DNA of 64,000 bases from Candidatus Kouleothrix ribensis (GTDB taxonomy: Bacteria; Chloroflexota; Chloroflexia; Chloroflexales; Roseiflexaceae): positions 1,426,001-1,490,000 of the forward strand of contig JADKGW010000001.1 in the NCBI GenBank assembly GCA_016722075.1. Direction: 5' to 3'. Position numbers and translations under genes: made by a program. Shown here piece by piece: positions 25,609 to 34,151 of this stretch (positions are counted from its first letter, which is position 1; each line of letters opens with the position of its first letter). The notes under the pieces were generated by a model that was not told the DNA's origin, searched no databases, and saw only the letters and a program-made list of their open reading frames with translations.

Positions 25609-28587
25609 ATGCTGGCTCTGACCGCCATCGGCGTGCTTGCGCCGCTGCTATACCTCCCCGGCTACCTGATCACCCTGGCATGGCTTGGCCCCGCGCAGCC
25701 GCCCGACGCGCTCGAGCGTACCTACCAGCGCGTGCTGGCCGGCGCGCTGCTGAACGGCTGGCTGGCGCTGACGCTGGCCGAGCTGGGCTGGTTCTCGGCC
25801 CCGCTGCAGCTGGGGCTGGTGGCGCTGGTGTGCGCCGGCTGCGCGATTGTTGCCTGGCGGCGTGGGGCGCTACGCCGGCCGGGTGCTGCGCCCGCGATCG
25901 TGGCCGGGCCGCGCGCCTGGGCCGTGCGCCAGCGCGACGCGCTGCTGTTCGCAGGGGTGCTGCTGCTGTTCGCGGCGCTGGTGGCGCGCCCGTTCGAGGT
26001 GGTGCTGGGCGCGCGCGATGCCGGCGTGTACGCCACTACCGGCTTCGCAATCGCGCGCACCGGCGCGATTGTGCAGCACGACGCGCTGGTGCAGCAGATC
26101 GCCCTGGACCGCGCCTCGGCCGACCCGGCGCTGAGCGCGGCGGCGGCCCAGGCCGAGACCAACCTGCTGGGCGTTCAGCCGGCCTCGCGCAATATCGCCA
26201 CGCGGCTGCGCTTCGCCGGCTACCTGATCGACGAGGGCGACCTCGCGCGCGGGCAGGTGACGCCGCAGTTCTTCCACCTCTACCCGGCCTGGATCGCCCT
26301 GCTGACTAGCCTGCTCGGGCTGCGTGGCGGCCTGCTGGCCACCAGCCTGCTGGGCCTGCTGGGCCTGTGGAGCGTCGGCATGCTCGGCCGGCGGCTGGCG
26401 GGCGGCTGGGTCGGCCTGCTGGGCATGCTGTTCCTCGCGTTGAACGGCGCACAGGTCTGGTTCAGCCGCTACTCGACCTCGGAGGCCACCGCGCAGTTCT
26501 GCTCGTTCGCAGCCCTGTATGGGTTTGCGGCGTTCCAGGCGGCAGGCACCGGCGATCACTCGCGCGGCGCGCGGCGTAGCTTTGCGGCTGTGCTGGCGGG
26601 CGTGGCGGCCGGTCAGCTCGCGCTCACGCGGGTCGACTTCTTCCCGATTGTGGTGCCGCTGCTGCTGTACCTGGCGTATATGGCGCTGGCACGCCGCTGG
26701 AGCCGGGCGCTCACGGCCATGGCGCTGGGCCTGGGCGCGATGCTGACTCAGGCGCTGCTGCACATCCTGCTGATTTCGCGGGCCTACTTCTTCGACCTGA
26801 TCTACGCGCGCCTGCAGGATCAGTCGGCGCTGGCGGCTGCGCTGGCCTGGCCGTTTCTGACGCCGGCGCTGCGCGACCAGTTCATGAACATCCCGCGCAG
26901 TGCGCCGCTGCGCGCGCCCTACCGGCTGCCGCTCGAGATCGCGCTGGTGCTGCTGCTGGCTGTGGCGTTCGCCTGGCTGCGGCGCGACGGCCGGCCGGTG
27001 CGCTGGGTCGAGCGGCAGGTGCTGCGCTATCGCGGCGTGCTGCTGCGGCTGGGCGCGGCGCTGGTGCTGCTGCTAGGCACCTATGGCTACCTCGTGCGCC
27101 CGCAGATCCTGGGCGCGCGCACGCTGGCGGCGCTGCCGGGCTGCCTTGTCCCCGGTGCCGCCGGCCCCGAGTGCCTGGCGCTGCAGGGCTACGTCGGCGC
27201 GCCGATCGCGCCGGCCGCGCACCCAAACGCCGTGGCCTATGCGCTGGAGGCTTTGCCGAAGCTGGTGCGCGGCCAGGCCGTGCCCGCTCGTGACGCAGCC
27301 GAGTTTGTGCCTGGGCGAGCCGGTGACTCGGAGAAGGCCGGGATCGCGCAGGCCAACCTGGTGCGCGTGGGCTGGTACCTCTCGCCGCTGGGCATGCTGC
27401 TGGGGCTGGCCGGCGCGGCGCTGTGGTGGCGCCGCAGCCTGGATCGCGCCTCGTGGCTGTTTCTGGTGGCAAGCATCGCCAGCACGTTCTTTTTCGTGCG
27501 GCTGAGCTACGGCACCAGCGACCTGACCTACATCTACATTTTGCGGCGCTTCGTGCCGCTGGCCTACCCGGCGCTGAGCCTGTGCGCCGCGTACGCGCTG
27601 GTGGCGCTGGCCAGGCAGATGCCGGTGCCAGGTGGGCGTCGGCTGGGCCAATACCTTGCCGGCGCGCTGGCGCTGGCACAGCTGGCGTTCTTCGTCGCCA
27701 CCAACCGCCAGATCTACCAGCATGTCGAGTATGCCGGCGCGCTCGGCCAGCTCGCAGCCGTGGCAGGCCAGCTCGAGCCCGGCGCAGTGCTGCTGTTGCG
27801 TGGCGAGGGCCGCGACACGCCCGACCTGATCGCCACGCCGCTGAAATACGCCTATGGCGTCGACACATTCGCGATCCGCAGCCCCGACCCCGGCAGGTAC
27901 GCGCCGCAGCTCGCGGCCTACGTGCGGCGCTGGCAGGCCCAGGGCCGGCCGGTCTACCTGGCGCTGGGCGCGAACGGTGCAGTCGAGCTGCCTGGCCTGC
28001 GGCCGGTGCGCCTTGGCCCGGCCACGCTGCGCCTGCCCGAGTTCCAGCAGCTGCGCGAGCAGAAGCCGAGTGTGCCGCTCGAGTTCAGCTTCGACTTTGC
28101 GCTCTACCGGCTCGAGCCGGCCGGCGCTGCCACGCCGCCGCAGCCGATCGCGCCCGACGACTTTGCGGCGCAGGTGCGCGGCTTCTACCACCCCGAGCAG
28201 ATCGATGGCGCCAGAGTGGCCTGGACCGACGGCGACGCGCTGTTGCGGCTGGCCTGGCCGCAGGATGGCGCGCCGCTCGACCTGGAGCTCAAGCTGGCGC
28301 CTGGCGCCACTCGCCCCAGCAGGCTCGGCCCCGCGCGCGCCTGCGTGGCCTACCAGGCCGCGCCGAGCCTGGCGCTGCCGACGCAGCCATTCGTGGGCGA
28401 GCAGTGCTTCGAGCTGGGGCCGGGCATACGCAGCTACCGCTATACAATCGACATACGCGGCCAGCCAGCGCCGGCCGACGGCCGGCTGCTGCTGCGGATC
28501 GCCGGCGCGCCGTGGGTGCCGGCCGAGGCCGACCCGGCCCAGCACGACCAGCGCAAGCTCGGGGTGCAGTTCGGCGGCGCGCGGTAG
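25609..28587 (+). CDS. Large polytopic membrane protein, GT-C glycosyltransferase-like
   Basis: This 992-aa protein has about twelve hydrophobic helices in residues 1-700 and a soluble C-terminal part of about 290 aa. An extracytoplasmic loop after an early helix carries GARDAGVYATTG, placed like the catalytic Asp loop of GT-C enzymes (ArnT/PMT type), which use polyprenyl-linked sugars. The sugar and acceptor are unknown. A clear -10 box precedes it. Its stop codon abuts a palindromic repeat block, and the next gene converges on it. Confidence 0.75.
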   Translation: MLALTAIGVLAPLLYLPGYLITLAWLGPAQPPDALERTYQRVLAGALLNGWLALTLAELGWFSAPLQLGLVALVCAGCAIVAWRRGALRRPGAAPAIVAGPRAWAVRQRDALLFAGVLLLFAALVARPFEVVLGARDAGVYATTGFAIARTGAIVQHDALVQQIALDRASADPALSAAAAQAETNLLGVQPASRNIATRLRFAGYLIDEGDLARGQVTPQFFHLYPAWIALLTSLLGLRGGLLATSLLGLLGLWSVGMLGRRLAGGWVGLLGMLFLALNGAQVWFSRYSTSEATAQFCSFAALYGFAAFQAAGTGDHSRGARRSFAAVLAGVAAGQLALTRVDFFPIVVPLLLYLAYMALARRWSRALTAMALGLGAMLTQALLHILLISRAYFFDLIYARLQDQSALAAALAWPFLTPALRDQFMNIPRSAPLRAPYRLPLEIALVLLLAVAFAWLRRDGRPVRWVERQVLRYRGVLLRLGAALVLLLGTYGYLVRPQILGARTLAALPGCLVPGAAGPECLALQGYVGAPIAPAAHPNAVAYALEALPKLVRGQAVPARDAAEFVPGRAGDSEKAGIAQANLVRVGWYLSPLGMLLGLAGAALWWRRSLDRASWLFLVASIASTFFFVRLSYGTSDLTYIYILRRFVPLAYPALSLCAAYALVALARQMPVPGGRRLGQYLAGALALAQLAFFVATNRQIYQHVEYAGALGQLAAVAGQLEPGAVLLLRGEGRDTPDLIATPLKYAYGVDTFAIRSPDPGRYAPQLAAYVRRWQAQGRPVYLALGANGAVELPGLRPVRLGPATLRLPEFQQLREQKPSVPLEFSFDFALYRLEPAGAATPPQPIAPDDFAAQVRGFYHPEQIDGARVAWTDGDALLRLAWPQDGAPLDLELKLAPGATRPSRLGPARACVAYQAAPSLALPTQPFVGEQCFELGPGIRSYRYTIDIRGQPAPADGRLLLRIAGAPWVPAEADPAQHDQRKLGVQFGGAR

Positions 28588-28714
28588 GGACACGATATAT
28601 CGTGTCCGGACACGATGTATCGTGTCCCTACCGTGCGCCATATATCGTGTCCCTACCTACCGTGCGCCATATATCGTGTCCCATCGGGACGGGGCGCCAT
28701 ATGTCGTGTCCCTA
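28588..28714. repeat. Cluster of palindromic repeats between convergent genes
   Basis: GGACACGATATATCGTGTCC (28588-28607, a perfect 20-bp palindrome) is followed directly by a one-base variant (28608-28627). Three half-copies ending in ATATATCGTGTCC or ATATGTCGTGTCC follow, joined by CTACCGTGCGCC. The block starts right after one stop codon and overlaps the opposite one. It may be a bidirectional terminator or a protein-binding site. Confidence 0.8.
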
Positions 28715-30067
28715 CGGGGCGCGCTTGATCTCGATCCGCTTGATCCGTGGCCCCTGCATCTCGAGCACGGTCAGGCGCGTGCCGTTGTAGATCAGCGTGT
28801 CGCCGTTTGATGGCAGCCGGCCCATACGCGCCAGCAGAAACCCGGCCAGTGTCTCGTAGTCGCCGGCTGGAATATTCAGATCAAGCTCCTCGTTCACGTC
28901 CTCGACGCGCACCTGCCCCTCGACTACGCTCGTCTGCGCGTCGATCGTGCGCAGGCCGCTGTCGTCGTGCTCGATCTCATCGTCGAGCTCGCCCACGATC
29001 TCCTCAACCAGATCCTCCAGCGTCACAACGCCAGCCATGCCGCCATACTCATCGATCAGGATGGCCATGCGAATATGCTTCGCGCGCAGCTCCTGCATCA
29101 GATCGCCGATGCGCTTGCTCTCGGGCGTGAAGAAGGCCGGGCGCACCAGCGACTCAATCGGCTCGTCGAGGCCGACCGAGCCATTGCTCAGCGCCACCAG
29201 CAGATCCTTGGCCGAGATCAGGCCCTTCACATCATCGACGCCGCCAGGCCCCAGCACCGGAAAGCGCGTGTGGCCGGTCTCGGCAAAGCGATCGAGGAAC
29301 TGGCGGATCGTCGCGTCGTGGTCGATCGTCACCACCTCGGTGCGTGGCAGCATAGCCTGGTAGGCCGGGCGGTCGGCGAAGGCGAACACATTGATCAGCA
29401 TCTCCTGCTCGTCTTGATCGAGCACGCCGGCCTCGCCGCTCTCTTCCACCAGCAGGCGCAGCTCGTCGGCCGAATGAACCTTGGTGTGGCCGCCGCTCTC
29501 GTGGATGCCGAACGCGCGGAGCACCGCCTCGGTCGCCCAATCGAGGAAGCGGATCACCAGGCCGAAGATGCGGTTGAACAGCGCCAGCGGCCGCACAATG
29601 AACAGCGCGGTCTGCTCGGGCGCGCGGATCGCAAACACCTTGGGCGCCTGCTCGCCGAGCACGATATGCAGCGAGGTGATCACGAAGAACGACACGGCGA
29701 TGCCAACCGCGTGGCTAATCGTCAGCGCCATGCTCTCGGCCACCGCGAGGTTGCCAAGCAGCCAGACGATCAGCGCCTCGATTGGTGGGTCGAGCAGCTC
29801 GGCGATCGTGCTCTCGCCGATCCAGCCGAGTGCGAGGCTGGCGAGCGTGATACCGAGCTGCGCGGCCGCGATATAGCGATCGAGGTCGCCCTGCATGCGC
29901 CGGCCAAGCGCAGCCGCCGCGTTGCCTTCGCTGGCCATCTGCTCGAGCCGCGTGCGCCGCGAGCCGACCAGCGCGAACTCGGCGGCGACAAAGAAGCCGT
30001 TCAGCGCAACCAGCACCAGCACGCCGGCCAGGCGTAGGCTCGTATCAAACAGTCCCGATAGATCCAT
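28712..30067 (-). CDS. CorC/HlyC-type membrane protein with CBS pair
   Basis: This 451-aa protein has an N-terminal DUF21 (CNNM) membrane domain of about four helices (1-190), a CBS pair (about 205-335) and a C-terminal CorC_HlyC domain (about 350-440, including FLLARMGRLP). Members are membrane proteins linked to Mg2+/Co2+ efflux; the CBS pair binds nucleotides. The GATE-like motif VAAEFALVGSRR near residue 27 is typical. ATG 30067 has AGGAG 6 nt upstream. Confidence 0.92.
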   Translation of the reverse strand: MDLSGLFDTSLRLAGVLVLVALNGFFVAAEFALVGSRRTRLEQMASEGNAAAALGRRMQGDLDRYIAAAQLGITLASLALGWIGESTIAELLDPPIEALIVWLLGNLAVAESMALTISHAVGIAVSFFVITSLHIVLGEQAPKVFAIRAPEQTALFIVRPLALFNRIFGLVIRFLDWATEAVLRAFGIHESGGHTKVHSADELRLLVEESGEAGVLDQDEQEMLINVFAFADRPAYQAMLPRTEVVTIDHDATIRQFLDRFAETGHTRFPVLGPGGVDDVKGLISAKDLLVALSNGSVGLDEPIESLVRPAFFTPESKRIGDLMQELRAKHIRMAILIDEYGGMAGVVTLEDLVEEIVGELDDEIEHDDSGLRTIDAQTSVVEGQVRVEDVNEELDLNIPAGDYETLAGFLLARMGRLPSNGDTLIYNGTRLTVLEMQGPRIKRIEIKRAP

Positions 30068-30161
30068 GCGCGCTCCTGAGTCGTGCTGTGCAGCGGGGCC
30101 GGTGCCGGCCGATCGTATGTGCATGCGCTCGCAACACCTGCCCAGCGCTATTTTGGCGCGT

Positions 30162-30170
30162 AGTATACCA
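30162..30170 (-). promoter_or_regulatory. Extended -10 promoter of the CorC-type gene
   Basis: The minus strand reads TGGTATACT, 94 nt before the start codon. Confidence 0.4.
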
Positions 30171-30195
30171 GACACCGCGCGCGATCGTGGCGATC

Positions 30196-30224
30196 TTGCA
30201 CTGGCCAATCGATCGTGGTACGAT
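30196..30224 (+). promoter_or_regulatory. tRNA promoter
   Basis: TTGCAC (30196-30201) and TACGAT (30219-30224) are 17 nt apart. The -10 is also extended (TGGTACGAT). The tRNA starts 9 nt downstream. This is the best -35/-10 pair in the window. Confidence 0.75.
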
Positions 30225-30232
30225 ACAGGTGC

Positions 30233-30307
30233 GGGCCGCTAGCTCAATGGCAGAGCACGTCGCTCATAACGACTTGGTTGCAGGTTCGAATCCTGCGCGG
30301 CCCACCA
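30233..30307 (+). tRNA. tRNA with CAT anticodon (elongator Met, or Ile2)
   Basis: A 75-nt cloverleaf with a 7-bp acceptor stem GGGCCGC/GCGGCCC, D-arm GCTC/GAGC, anticodon loop CTCATAA (anticodon 30265-30267), T-arm GCAGG-TTCGAAT-CCTGC and an encoded CCA. G1 pairs with C72, which argues against initiator tRNA. The C4-G69 and C5-G68 pairs resemble the E. coli lysidine-modified tRNA-Ile2, so the Ile identity is open. Confidence 0.95.
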
Positions 30308-30311
30308 ACGA

Positions 30312-30344
30312 CGCGCCCGCCGGGGCAATCCCCCGGCGGGCGCG
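30312..30344 (+). terminator. Hairpin after the tRNA
   Basis: CGCGCCCGCCGGGG pairs perfectly over 14 bp with its complement around a CAATC loop, 5 nt after the tRNA. There is no T-run. Confidence 0.6.
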
Positions 30345-30512
30345 CTGCTGTGTGCCACCAGCCAATCGTTTGGTTGTGAGCGCGCAAGTGCCTGGTTCCG
30401 CCTGAGCTACTGCCGTTCGTCCCCTTTACGCCGGGCCGGCAGTTAGGAACTGTGCATTGTCTTGCGCAATGTCATACAGGTACGACAATCCCCATTCACG
30501 GGGTGGGTGCGC

Positions 30513-31214
30513 TTAGTCGCGCGGCGTGCGATAGCGAATGCGCTCGTTGCGCTGCCGTGCGGCAATGGCTAGCCGCAGAGCCTTGCGCTCGCCGTGCTTG
30601 GCGATCGAGAAGCGCGTGCGCTGCGCGCGGCCCTCGGTGTTAAGCCAGGTCGCCTCGTAATAGTCGGTGTGGTTCTCGTGCCGGCGCGATACACCCACCA
30701 CCGGGTTGTTGCCGCCGGGCTTGCCAAAGACCATGCGCTCGGTGCGTGGTTTGCCGATCTCGATCTCGGTCATATCGCGCCACTGGACTGCCGCATCCAG
30801 CGCGGCCAGCCGGTCGCCGCAGCGCTTGTCGGAGAAGAACTTATGGTGGATCTGGCCTTTCCAGGCTACCCGCACCATATACCCGAACGTACGCTTGGCC
30901 GGGTGATCGATCCGCGTCACCCCTTTGTGCCGGGTGGTCTTGCCGCGCCGCAGCCTGCGGGCCGGCTGGGCCGGCGGCTCGACCGTAGCGGCGGGATCGG
31001 CCAGGTTGGCAGGTGCAGGTACCCACAGCACAAAGCTTGGGCCTGAGCGCTTGCCGTTAGGTAGCGTTACCCCCGCTTCCTCCCACTGTACAAATGAACC
31101 ATCGCGATACATCGACCAGACGTTTAGCTCGGTATACTCGGCTGCGAATGCCTCGGCGACATAGCTTCGCTCGCCGCGCTGCAGGCTGCTCGGCCTGCTG
31201 TTCTGCTCGCTCAT
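30513..31214 (-). CDS. Protein with two AP2-like DNA-binding domains
   Basis: This 233-aa protein has two segments that look like AP2/ERF domains. Residues about 96-160 contain KGVTRIDHPAKRTFGYMVRV followed by KFFSDKRCGDRLAALDAAV. Residues about 170-228 contain VVGVSRRHENHTDYYEATW and a helix with KALRLAIAARQR. In bacteria AP2 domains often occur in homing endonucleases, but no HNH or other nuclease motif is present here. An N-terminal 95-aa part with a Trp-rich stretch (LNVWSMYRDGSFVQWEEAG) precedes them. A DNA-binding role, perhaps regulatory, is inferred. Confidence 0.72.
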   Translation of the reverse strand: MSEQNSRPSSLQRGERSYVAEAFAAEYTELNVWSMYRDGSFVQWEEAGVTLPNGKRSGPSFVLWVPAPANLADPAATVEPPAQPARRLRRGKTTRHKGVTRIDHPAKRTFGYMVRVAWKGQIHHKFFSDKRCGDRLAALDAAVQWRDMTEIEIGKPRTERMVFGKPGGNNPVVGVSRRHENHTDYYEATWLNTEGRAQRTRFSIAKHGERKALRLAIAARQRNERIRYRTPRD

Positions 31215-31796
31215 CGTGCCCCTATGCAGATCGACAATGCATCAGACTAGCGCCGATAGTGCCGCCAGCCCATCACCAGGGCGGCTGCAAGCCCGCGCAT
31301 GCTATGCAACCGGCGCGGCGATGTCTAGGTTGCGGTTCGACAACAGGTATTATACTACAAATCTGTCATTGGTATGCGGCGCGCTGCACCTCTGGCCGCG
31401 CCTCGGGCGCACAGCCCCGCCGCAGGTGATCGTGTAGCCGTATCTTGACCGCACTGCTATACTGGTTGCGGGGCTGTAACGGCTTCGATTCGTTTTTGTG
31501 ATGCGCTGCGGCGCCTGCATATGCTATGGTTTGAGCCGATCGGCGGCGCGCATGCTGCGTATCGCATGCCTGCCCTGCGGCGATACCTGTATAGCGTGGC
31601 GGTGCTACCAAATTCGCCGTATGCAGCGTTCAATCGCAGGCGAACGAGCATACTGCGCGCGCCATCGCCTAACGCTCGTCAATCAGCAGCGGCATGGCCG
31701 ATAGCGTGAAACCCGGCCGGCCCATGCGCGTAGATCTTAACTGAAAATCGGCCAGATCCGGCCCGATCGACAGGTACAAGGAAGGACTTGATAGCA
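31215..31796 (+). other. 580-bp gap before the AAA/coiled-coil cluster
   Basis: No credible gene was found. A weak promoter candidate, TTGCGG (31330-31335) with TATACT (31351-31356), has 15-nt spacing, which would leave a leader of over 400 nt. No riboswitch was recognised. Confidence 0.3.
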
Positions 31797-32903
31797 ATGG
31801 TCGATGAGCAGATCCTCAGCAAGGCCCAGGGCGGCAAAGAGAAAGCCGCCAAGCTCAAAGCCGTGCGCGCCAAAGAGTTGCAGGTCGAGCAAGCCATGGA
31901 CAGCGGTATGTCCGATTATCTTACGACGATCGACCGGCTCACCGCCGCCAGCAAACAGCGCACGGCCAATGTGGCCGACCTGAGCAAGCTCGATACCGCG
32001 ATTGCCGGCGGGCGCCAGTACACCGGCGACCTGCAGACGCTGATCGAGGACCTGACTTCCGAGCTCGACGAACTCGGCCGCAATGTCGCGACGATGAAAG
32101 ATGCCCGCGGCATGGAGCGCCTGGTCGGGCGCTTCAACAAGAAGTGGGCACGCCAGATGATGGTCAAGCGCATCCGCGACCAGAATGTCGACGGCTCGAT
32201 GAAGACCATCCTGGCCTACGCGCGCGGCACGGTCGAATCGCTCAACTCGGCGATTGCCAAGAATGCCGAGATGTATGGCAAGCTCCAGTCGACCGATGTC
32301 GAGCTCTCGCGCAAGCTGGTCGATAACCAGCCTAAGTACGAGCAGTGGCGCCTCGCGGTCAAGCGCATCGACGGTGAGCTGGCCGAGCTCGATCGGCGCA
32401 TTCAGGTGGCCGACGAAACCAGCTATGCCCAGCTGCAGGCCGAGCGCTCGCAGCTACAGGCCAAGCTCGATGAAGCCAAGATCAACGAGACGCAATACTT
32501 TGAGATCTTGAAAAACGCCAAAGAGTCACAGCCGATCGTGCGCGCGCACATGGAGGGCTTCAAGCAGTCGATCGCCGCGCTGACCCAGAATAAGGTCAAG
32601 ACGCAGGAGAAGATCGCTAACCTGACCAGCGTGTTCGAGGGCATCTACCAGATCATGGAGACCGCGCTTGAGGTCAAGGGCTTCTCAACGATCGATAAGT
32701 CGCTGAACTATGCCGCCGACAGCGCCACGCGTGTGATGACTGAGCAGGTACAGGGCATCCTGGCCGAGACGGCCGACCGCGCCGAGAAGAAGCTGATCGA
32801 CGACGCCAAGCTCAAGGAGTATACCGACCACCTCGAGCAGATCATTACGGTGTTCGACGAGCGTATGGCCGAGCTACAAGACGAGTACGCCGAGAAGCGC
32901 TAA
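31797..32903 (+). CDS. Long helical/coiled-coil protein, first gene of the AAA cluster
   Basis: This 368-aa protein is almost wholly charged helix, with heptad-like stretches at about 45-105, 170-235 and 245-285 (QLQAERSQLQAKLDEAKIN). It has no signal peptide, membrane helix or Cys. Its C-terminal half (MEGFKQSIAALTQNKVKTQE) weakly recalls TelA- or PspA-type helical proteins; this is only an impression. ATG 31797 is preferred to an in-frame TTG at 31788, which sits too close to the GGAAGGA site. Seven nt separate it from the next gene. It may be the polymer or scaffold acted on by the AAA ATPase. Confidence 0.85.
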   Translation: MVDEQILSKAQGGKEKAAKLKAVRAKELQVEQAMDSGMSDYLTTIDRLTAASKQRTANVADLSKLDTAIAGGRQYTGDLQTLIEDLTSELDELGRNVATMKDARGMERLVGRFNKKWARQMMVKRIRDQNVDGSMKTILAYARGTVESLNSAIAKNAEMYGKLQSTDVELSRKLVDNQPKYEQWRLAVKRIDGELAELDRRIQVADETSYAQLQAERSQLQAKLDEAKINETQYFEILKNAKESQPIVRAHMEGFKQSIAALTQNKVKTQEKIANLTSVFEGIYQIMETALEVKGFSTIDKSLNYAADSATRVMTEQVQGILAETADRAEKKLIDDAKLKEYTDHLEQIITVFDERMAELQDEYAEKR

Positions 32904-32910
32904 GCAGACT

Positions 32911-33984
32911 ATGGCAATCAACCGACATCCGCTCCAGGCCGCCGGCGCCGGCCAGAACTCGCGCATGCTGCCCGACGAAGCAGTCGTGACGTACTGCGAT
33001 GCGCTGGGCGACCGGCTCGGCTGGCTGGGCGGCGCGCTCGAGGCCGAGCAGACGGCGGGCCGCCTGAGCCTGGCCGGCTGTAAAGCTGCCCAGGCGTTCC
33101 TGCAAGAGATCCGTGCCACTGTGCTGGTGCTGGCGCTCAAGCACGGTCGCCAGCTGCTCGATGTCGAGCCGCTGCCGATGACGATCGACCCGACCGAGTC
33201 GGGCATGCCGACGTTCAAGGATTTCTGGATGCTGCGCGACGACCGCGATCACGCCGAGGAGCAGCTGCGCCAGATCCCGGCGCGCGAGCAGCTGGTCGAA
33301 CACGCGCTCGACGCGATCTACAACGGCCGCCGCCCGGTCAAGCAGCAGATCCTGTGGCTCCAGCGCGCCTACATGGAGCGGCTGGCCGCCACGCCGGTGG
33401 TCGCTGATTTCCGCCAGGGCGAGCCGGTAAAGCTGAGCGCGAAGCAGGGTGACCGGCTGTATGCGGTTAGTTGGACCGGCGTGATCCATAGTTTGAACCT
33501 GTTCGAATGCGTGACGCTGCACTTCGAGGAGCGCGGCGGCTGGCATGTGACCGGCGGCGTCGCCGAGCTGCGCGACCTGGTCGACGACCTGGCCGGCGGG
33601 CGGCACACGCTGCCCGAGATGGTCGGGCTGATCAATGCGGCGCCCTGGATCGTGCCGCGCGCGATCGAGCGCGTGACGGTCGGGCCGTACCACCACCACT
33701 TCACCGAGAACGACGAGCTGGTGCAGCGCGCGTTTGCCGCCCAGCACGAGGGCGAGCCGTGGATGCTGCGCGCGACGATCGAGCGCGCCGCTACCACCAA
33801 GGCTGCCAGCCGCAGCAAGCTCGACGCGCTGTTTGGCCGCGAGCCGATGGAGGCCGGGCCGGCCGTGCATTACCGGCTGCTGCTCACGCCGCTGGCGATC
33901 AAACAGCTGCTCGGCGACGCCGACGAGGATGGCCAGGCGTGTACAGTGTACGGCGTGACCAAGCAGGGCGATCTGGTGTGCTGA
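32911..33984 (+). CDS. Unknown protein, second gene of the AAA cluster
   Basis: This 357-aa protein is soluble, with no signal peptide or membrane helix. Its N-terminal third is helical (LSLAGCKAAQAFLQEIRATVLVLALKHG). The middle is alpha/beta with a Trp/His-rich patch (VGPYHHHFTENDELVQRAF) that could bind a metal. I do not recognise the family. It directly follows the coiled-coil gene and is very probably in the same transcript. No catalytic motif is visible. Confidence 0.8.
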   Translation: MAINRHPLQAAGAGQNSRMLPDEAVVTYCDALGDRLGWLGGALEAEQTAGRLSLAGCKAAQAFLQEIRATVLVLALKHGRQLLDVEPLPMTIDPTESGMPTFKDFWMLRDDRDHAEEQLRQIPAREQLVEHALDAIYNGRRPVKQQILWLQRAYMERLAATPVVADFRQGEPVKLSAKQGDRLYAVSWTGVIHSLNLFECVTLHFEERGGWHVTGGVAELRDLVDDLAGGRHTLPEMVGLINAAPWIVPRAIERVTVGPYHHHFTENDELVQRAFAAQHEGEPWMLRATIERAATTKAASRSKLDALFGREPMEAGPAVHYRLLLTPLAIKQLLGDADEDGQACTVYGVTKQGDLVC

Positions 33985-34028
33985 GGTGGCGGCGATCATC
34001 TCTGAGTTTGTGATCGGATCAGCAACCG

Positions 34029-34128
34029 GTGACGCGCTGCAGCGCGTTTGATATGCCAGTTTTGAGTCGGTGAATCGGTGAACGCGCTGCAGCGCGTCTG
34101 ATATGCCAGCAGCGGATTCATCCGCTGC
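34029..34128 (+). promoter_or_regulatory. Paired palindromes and hairpin before the AAA gene
   Basis: The perfect palindrome ACGCGCTGCAGCGCGT occurs at 34032-34047 and again at 34082-34097, exactly 50 bp apart. Each copy lies within a longer direct repeat ending TGATATGCCAG. A 9-bp hairpin GCAGCGGAT/ATCCGCTGC (34109-34128, loop TC) ends 13 nt before the AAA gene's ribosome-binding site. It may be an operator pair or an attenuator. Confidence 0.6.
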
Positions 34129-34151
34129 GCCGCCTCCCCAAGGAGCCAACC

